From NCBI GenBank assembly GCA_913055695.1, contig CAJXKF010000006.1, forward strand, positions 120,410 to 184,409: a stretch of DNA of 64,000 nucleotides, in the 5' to 3' direction. This document shows, in pieces, positions 27,675-35,611 of the stretch (positions within the stretch are counted from its first letter, which is position 1; each line of letters begins with the position of its first letter). This DNA is from an uncultured Methylophaga sp. GTDB lineage: Bacteria > Pseudomonadota > Gammaproteobacteria > Nitrosococcales > Methylophagaceae. The notes below the pieces were generated by a model. The model did not search any database, had not been told where the DNA came from, and was given only the letters and a program-made list of their open reading frames with translations. Position numbers and translations under genes: made by a program.

Positions 27675-28684
27675 TGGCCGAAGAAGTCAGAAAACTGAGT
27701 GGTACTGAAAGAGCAGCGGTTTTCCTGCGCTCAATCGGTGAAGCCGATGCGGCAGAAGTGCTCAAGCACATGAGCCCGAAAGAAGTGCAGAAAGTCGGTC
27801 AGGCGATGGCGACACTGCAGAACGTTACCCGTGAAGAAGTGCAGAATGTGCTCGGCAATTTTGTCACCACCGTGGAGCAGGAAACCGGCCTCGGTATCGG
27901 TTCCCATGATTATGTACGCAAAATGCTGGTCGGTGCCCTGGGTGAAGATCGTGCAGGCAGTCTGCTGGACCGGATTCTCTCCGGCAGTAACACCAACGGC
28001 CTGGAACAGCTCAAATGGATGGATGCCCGTGCTATCTATGAAGTCATCCGGCTGGAACATCCTCAGATCATCGCGATCGTCTGTTCCTTCCTCGACGCCG
28101 ATCAGGCAGCAGAAGTGTTGTCGCAGTTTCCGGAAAGGGATCAATCCACCATTCTTCTGCGCATCGCGACGCTTGACGGCGTACAGCCTTCAGCTCTGAC
28201 CGAGCTCAATGAAATTCTGGAAAAACAATTCAGCGGCAATGCCGGCGCCCAGACAACCATGGTGGGCGGTCTGAAAACCGCGGCGGATATACTCAACTTC
28301 TTCGACAGTGCCAGTGAAGCGGCGATCATGGACAGGATCAAAGAGTCCGAGCCGGATCTGGGGCAGAACATTGAAGATCTGATGTTTGTCTTCGATAATC
28401 TGAATGAGGTCGATGACCGCAGTATTCAGACCCTGATGCGTGAAATACAGACCGATCAGCTGCAAATGGCACTTAAGGGCGCCGACGAGACGCTGAAAGA
28501 GAAATTCCTCAAAAACATGTCACAACGTGCCGCTGAAATGATGCGTGATGATCTTGAGGCCATGGGCCCGGTCAGATTGAGTGATGTTGAGACAGCGCAG
28601 AAAGCGATTCTGGCGACAGCGCGCAACCTGGCCGAGAAAGGGGAAATCATGCTGGGCGGTGGAGCCGGCGATGACTACATCTGA
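27674..28684 (+). CDS. fliG: Flagellar motor switch protein FliG
   Basis: Rotor protein of the C ring that takes torque from the stator. The 336-residue protein has the FliF-binding N-terminal domain (LSGTERAAVFLRSIGEADAAEVLKHM), the middle domain with the EHPQ motif (LEHPQIIAIVCSFLD, about 130) and the C-terminal torque domain with charged residues (LMREIQTDQLQMALKGADETLKEKFLKNMSQRAAEMMRDD). The family's charged C-terminal helix is present. It overlaps fliF by one base and fliH by 14 bases. Confidence 0.97.
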   Translation: MAEEVRKLSGTERAAVFLRSIGEADAAEVLKHMSPKEVQKVGQAMATLQNVTREEVQNVLGNFVTTVEQETGLGIGSHDYVRKMLVGALGEDRAGSLLDRILSGSNTNGLEQLKWMDARAIYEVIRLEHPQIIAIVCSFLDADQAAEVLSQFPERDQSTILLRIATLDGVQPSALTELNEILEKQFSGNAGAQTTMVGGLKTAADILNFFDSASEAAIMDRIKESEPDLGQNIEDLMFVFDNLNEVDDRSIQTLMREIQTDQLQMALKGADETLKEKFLKNMSQRAAEMMRDDLEAMGPVRLSDVETAQKAILATARNLAEKGEIMLGGGAGDDYI

Positions 28685-29363
28685 CGATACCCTGGTCACC
28701 AGGCACACCAATATTCTATCCGCTGAAGAACTGGCCGATGCTTTCGAGCGCTGGGAGGCACCTCGTATGGTGTCTGTCAGTGATGTAGAAGACGATGCCG
28801 GCATGCTTGATGTCAAAGCCATCGAAGCCTTGCAGCAGCAGGCGCAGGAAGAAGGTTATAAAGCCGGTTTTGAAGAAGGTCATAAGGCAGGCTTTGAAGC
28901 CGGGCAGCAGGCCGGACAGAAAGATATTCAGCAACAACTTGCCTACCTGCAGCAGATCCTCGGCAGTCTCGAACAGCCCCTCAGTGATCTCGACCAGCAG
29001 ATTGAGCAGGATCTGGTCAATCTCGCCATCACTATGACCCGCCAGCTTTTACGGCGTGAACTCAAACAGGAGCCGGAGCATGTGATAGGGGCGATGCGCG
29101 CTGCCTTGCAGGCGCTGCCTATCAGTGATCGCAAGCTCAAGATCTATGTCCATCCCGATGATCTGCCCATTATCCAGAAAGGCCTGTCTATGGATGGCGA
29201 AGACAGTTCAAGGCAATGGATTGAAGATCCGCTGTTGACCCGCGGCGGTGTCAGGCTGGAAACGGCTGACACCACCATTGATGCGACTGTTGAAGCACGC
29301 CTTAACAGCGTGATCAGCAAACTGCTCGGTGAAGAGCGGGGAGATGCGGATGGTGGACACTAA
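28671..29363 (+). CDS. fliH: Flagellar export ATPase regulator FliH
   Basis: Holds the export ATPase FliI at the base and controls its activity. The 230-residue protein has the characteristic glycine-repeat helix [21 protein letters not shown] (about 61-81) that packs as a right-handed helix pair. A C-terminal FliH domain follows ([59 protein letters not shown]). The start at 28671 lies inside the end of fliG; in-frame codons further up translate fliG in the wrong frame. It overlaps fliI. Confidence 0.93.
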   Translation: MTTSDDTLVTRHTNILSAEELADAFERWEAPRMVSVSDVEDDAGMLDVKAIEALQQQAQEEGYKAGFEEGHKAGFEAGQQAGQKDIQQQLAYLQQILGSLEQPLSDLDQQIEQDLVNLAITMTRQLLRRELKQEPEHVIGAMRAALQALPISDRKLKIYVHPDDLPIIQKGLSMDGEDSSRQWIEDPLLTRGGVRLETADTTIDATVEARLNSVISKLLGEERGDADGGH

Positions 29364-30774
29364 TCGACAGCCCATCTGGCAGCAGAAGCTGCAGGAATAT
29401 CAACAGCGGCTTGATGGTGACAACAGCAGCGATGTGCTTATCGAAGGAAGGCTGACCCGAATGGTCGGGCTGACACTGGAGGCCGTCGGTTTTCAGGCGC
29501 CGGTCGGTAGTCGCTGCGAGGTGCTGGGTAGTGGCCAGAAGCCGATCGAAGCAGAAGTGGTCGGTTTCGCCGGTGAAACCCTCTATCTGATGCCCACCGG
29601 TGATATGCGCGGCCTGGTGCCTAATGCCAAAGTGCGTCCGATTCGCAGTGATTCCCAGGTGCCGGTCGGTGAAAGTATGCTCGGCCGGGTAGTTGATGGC
29701 GCCGGCAAGCCGCTGGACGGCAAAGGCCCGCTCAAAGTCAGAGATAAAATGCCCTTGCATGGCGAGCCGGTCAATCCGCTGGCACGCTCGCCGGTACGTC
29801 AGCATCTGGATGTCGGTGTACAGAGCATAAACGCCCTGCTCAGCGTCGGGCGCGGACAGCGTATGGGCTTATTTGCCGGCAGTGGTGTCGGTAAAAGTGT
29901 GCTGTTAGGCATGATGACCCGCTTTACCGAGGCCGATGTGATTGTGGTCGGGCTTATCGGTGAGCGTGGCCGTGAGGTTAAAGAGTTTATTGAAGATATT
30001 CTCGGCGACGAGGGCCTGTCGAGATCGGTGGTGGTCGCGTCTCCGGCTGATCACTCGCCGCTGATGCGCCTGCATGGCGCGATGCTGGCCACCTCGATTG
30101 CAGAATATTTCCGTGATCAGGGGAAACAGGTCCTGCTGTTAATGGATTCATTGACCCGCTTTGCCCAGGCACAGCGTGAAATCGCACTGGCTATCGGCGA
30201 ACCGCCGGCGACCAAAGGTTATCCGCCTTCTGTGTTTTCTCTGTTACCGCAACTGGTTGAGCGTGCCGGGAATGGCCCTGCCGGTGGCGGTGCCATCACC
30301 GCCATCTATACCGTGCTGACCGAAGGTGATGATCAGCAGGACCCTGTGGCTGATGCGGCCCGTGCCATTCTGGATGGTCATATTGTGCTGTCGCGTCAGC
30401 TGGCGGAATCCGGTCAATATCCGGCCGTCGATGTCGAGGCATCCATCAGCCGGGTGATGCCGCAGATTGTCGACGCCGAGCACTTGCAGCGCGCGCAACA
30501 GTTTAAACAGATTTATTCTACTTATCGTCAGAACCAGGATCTCATCAGTGTCGGCGCCTACAGCCGTGGCAGCGATCCGCTGATAGATGAAGCGATTGCG
30601 ATGTATCCGGCCTTAGTGCAACTGTTGCGGCAAGGTATGGACCAGGCGGTAAACTGGCAACAGAGTATGCAGCGTCTGCAGCAGGTGACCGATATGCGGA
30701 AACAGTTGCAGAATCAGCCCCGGCAGGGACACAATCAGACACCTGCCGTGATAGAGGGAAACCGGCGTTTTTAG
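29350..30774 (+). CDS. fliI: Flagellum-specific export ATPase FliI
   Basis: Hexameric ATPase related to F1-beta that unfolds and delivers flagellar export substrates. The 474-residue protein shows Walker [15 protein letters not shown] (about 174-187), Walker [22 protein letters not shown] and the arginine-finger region. The C-terminal domain ([29 protein letters not shown]) has the features of the FliI/YscN group. ATG at 29350 is chosen over GTG 29329 and ATG 29344 because GGAG lies about seven bases ahead. It overlaps fliH by 14 bases. Confidence 0.96.
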   Translation: MVDTNRQPIWQQKLQEYQQRLDGDNSSDVLIEGRLTRMVGLTLEAVGFQAPVGSRCEVLGSGQKPIEAEVVGFAGETLYLMPTGDMRGLVPNAKVRPIRSDSQVPVGESMLGRVVDGAGKPLDGKGPLKVRDKMPLHGEPVNPLARSPVRQHLDVGVQSINALLSVGRGQRMGLFAGSGVGKSVLLGMMTRFTEADVIVVGLIGERGREVKEFIEDILGDEGLSRSVVVASPADHSPLMRLHGAMLATSIAEYFRDQGKQVLLLMDSLTRFAQAQREIALAIGEPPATKGYPPSVFSLLPQLVERAGNGPAGGGAITAIYTVLTEGDDQQDPVADAARAILDGHIVLSRQLAESGQYPAVDVEASISRVMPQIVDAEHLQRAQQFKQIYSTYRQNQDLISVGAYSRGSDPLIDEAIAMYPALVQLLRQGMDQAVNWQQSMQRLQQVTDMRKQLQNQPRQGHNQTPAVIEGNRRF

Positions 30775-30812
30775 CACTCTGACAACCAGAAAAACAGTGA
30801 ATTGAGCGGAAT

Positions 30813-31259
30813 ATGAGTCGAACACGGAAACTGGACCCTGTGATTGATATGGCGCGGAAAACCACCGAGTCGGAGCTTATCAAACTGGGTGAACAGAATG
30901 CCTTACTGCAGCGCGAGCAGAATCAGCTGGATGATCTGATGCAATATCGCGATGAATATCTGGCCCGCTTCCGTCAGGGCGATCCGATGCAGATGTCCGC
31001 CAAAAAAGCGTTGGATCTGCGCGGCTTCCTTGCGCAGTTGGATCAGGCGATTCAGGCGCAACAACTTCAGGTCAATCAGAGCCAGCAAGTGGTTAACCGC
31101 CAGCAGCAGAACTGGTTGCAGGCACGAAATAAAGAACAGGCGCTGGATTCATTGATGGACCGCTATCGTGCTGATGAAGAACGTAAACAGCAAAAACGCG
31201 AACAACGCGACAATGACGAACACACCAATGCCATGTGGCTCCGTTCACGCCGGGATTGA
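30813..31259 (+). CDS. fliJ: Flagellar export chaperone FliJ
   Basis: Coiled-coil stalk of the export ATPase that sits in the FliI ring and escorts substrates. The 148-residue protein is almost entirely long helices rich in Gln, Arg and Glu (LGEQNALLQREQNQLDDLM; QLQVNQSQQVVNRQQQNWLQA), as in other FliJ proteins. Function is assigned from this form and from position after fliI. It starts 39 bases after the fliI stop and ends the fliEFGHIJ group. The usual next gene, fliK, is 10.6 kb away, past the chemotaxis cluster. Confidence 0.9.
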   Translation: MSRTRKLDPVIDMARKTTESELIKLGEQNALLQREQNQLDDLMQYRDEYLARFRQGDPMQMSAKKALDLRGFLAQLDQAIQAQQLQVNQSQQVVNRQQQNWLQARNKEQALDSLMDRYRADEERKQQKREQRDNDEHTNAMWLRSRRD

Positions 31260-31304
31260 CTGTGCCATGCCACAGACGGTCACAGAAATTTCATAAAATA
31301 GTTG

Positions 31305-31331
31305 TCATCTTTTTACTTGTGCTGCCGATAT
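31305..31331 (+). promoter_or_regulatory. Possible sigma-28 promoter of the chemotaxis operon
   Basis: TCATCTTT (31305-31312) and GCCGATAT (31324-31331) are separated by exactly 11 bases. The -10 half matches seven of eight sigma-28 consensus bases and the -35 half five of eight. The position, 62 bases before the first small gene of the chemotaxis group, is right for FliA-dependent che expression. The call is tentative because of the weak -35. Confidence 0.5.
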
Positions 31332-31392
31332 TAGTGTGTACAACACAAGTCCCGAAACAGGTACTTGCGAAGTCAGCTAAAGGAGTATTGAG

Positions 31393-31563
31393 ATGACTGA
31401 TAATGACGCAGCTAAACAGCCGGATGTTCCAATTAAAGCGAGGGCAGCGCAGCCATTAATCGCGGTCCAGCACAGTGCGCTTTATCTGCAGACGAAATCC
31501 AGCTGGTATCAGCGCTGGCAGAAAGTCATCGAACAATGCAGCGATGGCTTTATCCGTTTCTAA
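31393..31563 (+). CDS. Small hypothetical protein at the head of the chemotaxis operon
   Basis: A 56-residue open reading frame (starts MTDNDAAKQPDVPIKAR, ends EQCSDGFIRF). Support for translation is AGGAG eight bases before the ATG and tight packing with the next gene: its TAA is part of the ribosome site TAAGGAG of the STAS gene. The N-terminal half is polar and probably unstructured. The second half (about 24-54) is a Trp/Gln-rich amphipathic stretch containing SSWYQRWQKVIEQCSDG. I recognise no family. It may be a small partner of the STAS or receptor proteins, or a leader peptide coupling translation; either is speculation. Confidence 0.6.
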   Translation: MTDNDAAKQPDVPIKARAAQPLIAVQHSALYLQTKSSWYQRWQKVIEQCSDGFIRF

Positions 31564-31573
31564 GGAGCAGGGC

Positions 31574-31855
31574 TTGAACAGCATCAGTGACATTCAGTGT
31601 GGCGAACAATTGACCATCGCCCACTGCGCAGACATCTACACACAGTTACTGGCAGCAATGGCTGAAGGCCAGGCAGTCAGTATCGATGTCAGTCAGCTGC
31701 AGCGTATTGATACCGCGGCTTTACAGCTTTTTTACAGTTTTCAGCGCGATGCCCGGGCCCAGGGTCTGGTGACGATTTGGTCAGAACCCAGTAAGGTTTT
31801 TTGTGACGCAGTCGATATATTAGGCATGGACGCATTTTATCGGCAGGATGCCTAG
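31574..31855 (+). CDS. STAS-domain protein of the chemotaxis operon
   Basis: A short STAS-domain protein like anti-sigma-factor antagonists. Core strands and helices are visible in SISDIQCGEQLTIAHCADIYTQ, VSIDVSQLQRIDTAALQLFYSF and LVTIWSEPS. The Thr in IDTAALQ occupies the place of the regulatory Ser/Thr of SpoIIAA-type proteins. The TTG at 31574 is the proposed start because AAGGAG sits six bases before it (93 residues). ATG at 31544 would give 103 residues but has no ribosome site and overlaps the small gene before. STAS proteins ahead of cheY are a known feature of F7-type chemotaxis clusters; the molecular role is unclear. Confidence 0.78.
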   Translation: MNSISDIQCGEQLTIAHCADIYTQLLAAMAEGQAVSIDVSQLQRIDTAALQLFYSFQRDARAQGLVTIWSEPSKVFCDAVDILGMDAFYRQDA

Positions 31856-31891
31856 CGTCGGCCTGAGTCATTAATAAGGAGTGACATTGTT

Positions 31892-32254
31892 ATGGCAAAC
31901 ATTTTGGCAGTAGATGACTCTGCTTCGATGCGGCAAATGGTCGCATTTACCCTCAAAGGCGCTGGTCACACGGTGACAGACGCAGAAGATGGGAAACATG
32001 CGCTTGAGATCGCCCGTCAGAAAAAATTTGATCTGGTTCTGACTGACGTCAATATGCCGGTGATGGATGGCCTAAGCCTCACCCGCGAATTGCGCCAATT
32101 ACCTAATTATCGTTTCACCCCCATTCTGGTATTAACCACTGAGGCGGGTCCGGATAAAAAACAGGAAGGCCGTGCCGCCGGTGCCACCGGCTGGCTGGTC
32201 AAACCATTTAACCCGGAACAACTGCTCGCCACAGTCAAAAAAGTACTGGGCTGA
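31892..32254 (+). CDS. cheY: Chemotaxis response regulator CheY
   Basis: Single receiver domain of 120 residues that carries phosphate from CheA to the motor or another output. The acidic pocket is Asp8-Asp9 (ILAVDDSASMRQM) with phospho-acceptor Asp52 (VLTDVNMPVMDG). The switch Thr is in VLTTEAG, and the conserved Lys is in WLVKPFNPEQL. There is no output domain. It lies between the STAS gene and cheA. No cheZ phosphatase gene is present in the cluster, so signal decay must come from elsewhere or from CheY itself. Confidence 0.95.
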   Translation: MANILAVDDSASMRQMVAFTLKGAGHTVTDAEDGKHALEIARQKKFDLVLTDVNMPVMDGLSLTRELRQLPNYRFTPILVLTTEAGPDKKQEGRAAGATGWLVKPFNPEQLLATVKKVLG

Positions 32255-32283
32255 GTTTCTACACAAGTGAGTCGGAGTCGGTC

Positions 32284-34317
32284 ATGAGCATTGATGTCTC
32301 CCAGTTTCATCAGGTATTTTTCGAAGAAAGCTTCGAAGGCCTCGATGCCATGGAAATGGGGCTACTAAGTATGCAGGAAGGCTCGCCCGATGCCGAAACC
32401 ATCAATACCATTTTCCGTGCTGCGCATTCGATTAAAGGCGGTGCCGGCACCTTCGGCTTCAGTCAGGTCTCTGAATTTACACACGGCCTGGAAACCTTGC
32501 TGGATCAGATGCGAAATGGCGAGCGTGATGTCAGCCAGCAGGCCATCAATACCTTACTCCAATCAGTGGATGTGTTGAGAGAGATGCTGACCGCGGTGCA
32601 GCAGGGCGCTGAGATTGATAAAGCGTCAGCGGAAATGGTCAGCCATGAGCTTGAAGCCTTACTGCAATCCGGTACCACCGCCGCCAGCCAACAAGAGGCT
32701 GAGGCGCCCGTGCTTACCAAGCCATCTGGCTGGCATATCTATTTCAAACCCCACCCGCATCTGCTGCAAACCGGTAACGACCCGGTGCGAATGCTGCATG
32801 AACTGGCTGAACTGGGCGAGCTCTCTGTGCAGATGGAAAGCTCGGCATTACCGGCGTTCAGTGATCTGGAGCCGGAAGACTGTTACCTCGCCTGGACCAT
32901 TGAACTTCGCGGTGATGTCGCACTGGAACAGGTCAATGAAATCTTTGAATGGGTTGAAGGCGACTGTGAATTAGCGATAACAGCGTTGCCGGATGAAGCA
33001 GACCATAAACCGGCAGAGGCTGAAGTTGAAGCGGCTCATGATGAGATGGCTACGGTTCCAGCAGCTGTTGCGCCCAACCCTGCCGAAACAAAAAAGGTCA
33101 CGGCTGAAACCGCCATGTCGTCTATTCGGGTCGGTACCGATAAGGTCGACTCACTGATTAATCTGGTCGGCGAGTTGGTGATTACCCAGTCGATGCTGAG
33201 TCAGCTGGGGGAAAACTTCGATCCCAGTCGCTTGCAGCAACTGGTTGATGGCCTGGAGCAACTCGAACGCAATACCCGCGAGTTGCAGGAAGGCATTATG
33301 CGGATACGCATGTTGCCGATCAGTTTTGCTTTCAACCGTTTCCCACGGCTGGTGCATGACCTGAGTGCCAAAATGGGTAAACAGGTTGAACTGAAACTGA
33401 CGGGTGAGCAGACTGAACTCGATAAAACCGTAATGGAAAAAATCGGTGACCCGCTGGTGCATCTGGTCAGGAATTCGCTGGATCATGGTCTGGAAACACC
33501 GGAAAAACGCCGTGCTGCCGGCAAAACGGAAACCGGTTTACTACATCTCAACGCCTATCATCAGGGCGGCACCATCGTGATTGAAATCAGCGATGACGGC
33601 GCCGGTCTCAATGAAGACAAAATTCTCAGTAAAGCGATTGAACGCGGTCTGGTAGCCAGCGGTGAGAGCCTGAGCCCGGAAAAAATTCATGAGCTCATCT
33701 TCATGCCCGGTTTTTCTACTGCCGATGTGGTCAGCGATGTGTCCGGTCGCGGTGTGGGCATGGATGTGGTGCGTAAAAACATCAACAGTCTGGGCGGCAG
33801 TGTTGAGGTCAGCTCCACGGCCGGAGTCGGCTCCACCTTTACCATCCGTCTGCCACTGACGCTGGCGATAATGGACGGCCAGACCATCCAGGTCGGTGAC
33901 CAGCGCTATATCATCCCGCTGATTTCAATCATTGAATCAGTGGAAATCAAGCCAGGCACGGTCAAACAAGTTACTGGCAAAGGCGAGGTTTACAGCCTGC
34001 GCGACGAATATGTGCCGATTATCCGTCTCTATGATTTATTTAATCTGACACCACGCAGCGACAGGCTGGAAGACGGGCTGCTGGTGGTGGTCGAGTTCGA
34101 AGATCGCAAAGTCGGCCTGCTGGTGGATGAACTGCTGGCACAGCAACAGGTAGTCATCAAGAGCCTGGAGAGCAATTACCGCAAAGTGACCGGCATGGCC
34201 GGGGCGACCATTCTGGGCGACGGCACGGTGGCTCTGATTCTGGATATTTCCGGTCTGCTGACGCTTTATCGCAACCCGCCTCAGCAGTCTGCAGCTAAAA
34301 CCATCCGGGCCGCCTAG
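32284..34317 (+). CDS. cheA: Chemotaxis histidine kinase CheA
   Basis: Receptor-coupled kinase of 677 residues. P1 (Hpt) carries phosphorylated His48 in FRAAHSIKGGAGTFGF. A middle domain (about 145-235) starts WHIYFKPHPHLLQTGNDPVRML, a form common in CheA proteins outside the enteric type. P3 dimerisation, P4 ATPase (HLVRNSLDHGLETPEKR; DDGAGLNEDKI; GRGVGMDVV) and the P5 CheW-like domain (about 535-670) follow. It is tightly spaced with cheW (9 bases). There is one Hpt and no extra receiver domain. Confidence 0.96.
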   Translation: MSIDVSQFHQVFFEESFEGLDAMEMGLLSMQEGSPDAETINTIFRAAHSIKGGAGTFGFSQVSEFTHGLETLLDQMRNGERDVSQQAINTLLQSVDVLREMLTAVQQGAEIDKASAEMVSHELEALLQSGTTAASQQEAEAPVLTKPSGWHIYFKPHPHLLQTGNDPVRMLHELAELGELSVQMESSALPAFSDLEPEDCYLAWTIELRGDVALEQVNEIFEWVEGDCELAITALPDEADHKPAEAEVEAAHDEMATVPAAVAPNPAETKKVTAETAMSSIRVGTDKVDSLINLVGELVITQSMLSQLGENFDPSRLQQLVDGLEQLERNTRELQEGIMRIRMLPISFAFNRFPRLVHDLSAKMGKQVELKLTGEQTELDKTVMEKIGDPLVHLVRNSLDHGLETPEKRRAAGKTETGLLHLNAYHQGGTIVIEISDDGAGLNEDKILSKAIERGLVASGESLSPEKIHELIFMPGFSTADVVSDVSGRGVGMDVVRKNINSLGGSVEVSSTAGVGSTFTIRLPLTLAIMDGQTIQVGDQRYIIPLISIIESVEIKPGTVKQVTGKGEVYSLRDEYVPIIRLYDLFNLTPRSDRLEDGLLVVVEFEDRKVGLLVDELLAQQQVVIKSLESNYRKVTGMAGATILGDGTVALILDISGLLTLYRNPPQQSAAKTIRAA

Positions 34318-34325
34318 GACTTGTC

Positions 34326-34832
34326 ATGATAGAACTCAATCAAAGCAATGAAATTCTGGACATGTTCGAGGTGATGGGCAGTGTTGAGGCCGGTATGCAG
34401 CAATATCTGACTTTTGAACTCAACCAGGAAGATTACGGTGTCGAAATTCTCAGAGTGCAGGAAATCAAGGGCTGGGATTATGTGACACCGATTCCCAATA
34501 CGCCGGCTCATCTCTGCGGTGTGCTGAATCTGCGCGGTGCGATTGTGCCGATTGTTGATCTCAGACTGCTATTTGATATGCCATTCAAGCCTTACACCAA
34601 GACCACCGTTGTCGTAGTACTTAAGGTACAGGATGTGACCCAGCGTACCGTCGGCATCGTTGTTGATGCCGTGTCGGATGCGCACAATGTGCATCCGGAA
34701 GAAATCCAGCCAGCGCCCGATTTCGGTGAACAGCTCAGTACCGAATTTATTGCCGGCATCACCCGCATGGATGACAAGATGGTCATGTTGCTGGACGTCG
34801 ACAAATTGCTCAGCAGTGAACAGATTGGCTGA
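34326..34832 (+). CDS. cheW: Chemotaxis coupling protein CheW
   Basis: Scaffold protein that joins receptors to CheA. The 168-residue product holds one CheW domain (QYLTFELNQEDYGVEILRVQEIKGWDYVTPIPNTP; LCGVLNLRGAIVPIVDLR; TVGIVVDAVSDAHNV). A short N-terminal tail of about 20 residues precedes it. It is two bases ahead of the ParA-like gene, which argues that array building and ParA function are made together. Confidence 0.96.
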   Translation: MIELNQSNEILDMFEVMGSVEAGMQQYLTFELNQEDYGVEILRVQEIKGWDYVTPIPNTPAHLCGVLNLRGAIVPIVDLRLLFDMPFKPYTKTTVVVVLKVQDVTQRTVGIVVDAVSDAHNVHPEEIQPAPDFGEQLSTEFIAGITRMDDKMVMLLDVDKLLSSEQIG

Positions 34833-34834
34833 AG

Positions 34835-35611
34835 ATGACACCAAAACCAGCACGCATAATCGCCATCATGAACCAGAAAGGCGGGGTCGGAAAGACCACA
34901 ACCACAGTCAATCTCGGCCATGCACTGGCACAGTCTGAGCAGAGAGTGGCACTGCTGGATCTGGATCCACAGGGCCAGGTCGCGACCAGTCTCGGCTTTG
35001 ATAACAATCAGCCGGGACTGGACAGTGTGCTGCTGGATGGCGCTGCGCTCGACGATATCAAAATTAACGCCCGCGACAGGCTGGATCTGATTGTCGCCGG
35101 TACCCGTCTGAATGAGTTTGAGCACACCAGTCAAGGCGGCATTCAGCGCGGTCACCGACTGCGTGAAGCTTTGCAGCAATCCACGCTGAAACAATATGAC
35201 TACGTATTGATTGATTGTCCGCCTTCTTCCGGTCTGCTCGGGGTCAATGCGATGTTTGCTGCCGGTGAATTACTGATACCGGTATCTGGTGATTATCTTT
35301 CTTTGCAGGGGTTGTCACGCATGATCCAGATTTTGAAACGGGCGGAAGAACTGGCCGGGCACAGGATCAAGCTCTGGCTGGTTTCGACCCGGATGCAGAT
35401 GCGGAGAAAGCTGACTGAAGAGGTCAGAAACCGCATTTTGAAATATTTCCCGGGCAGGGTGTTTTTTACGCCGGTCAGGGAAAATGTGGCACTGGCCGAG
35501 TGCCCGAGTTTTGGTAAAACCATTTTTGACTATAAAAAGAACAGTCCCGGCGCCGAAGACTACCTGTCACTGGCCCGGGATTTGATGAGCGGGAGAACAG
35601 CCGATGGCTGA
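34835..35611 (+). CDS. ParA/MinD-family ATPase of the chemotaxis cluster
   Basis: A 258-residue ParA-type ATPase with deviant Walker [15 protein letters not shown] (15-28), [18 protein letters not shown] and the Walker B region [18 protein letters not shown]. There is no ParB-like gene nearby. ParA homologues inside chemotaxis operons (PpfA of Rhodobacter, ParC of Vibrio) place receptor arrays in the cell. Here the gene lies between cheW and the soluble receptor gene, overlapping the latter by 8 bases, so it probably distributes that cluster. Plasmid or chromosome partition is unlikely. Confidence 0.88.
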   Translation: MTPKPARIIAIMNQKGGVGKTTTTVNLGHALAQSEQRVALLDLDPQGQVATSLGFDNNQPGLDSVLLDGAALDDIKINARDRLDLIVAGTRLNEFEHTSQGGIQRGHRLREALQQSTLKQYDYVLIDCPPSSGLLGVNAMFAAGELLIPVSGDYLSLQGLSRMIQILKRAEELAGHRIKLWLVSTRMQMRRKLTEEVRNRILKYFPGRVFFTPVRENVALAECPSFGKTIFDYKKNSPGAEDYLSLARDLMSGRTADG

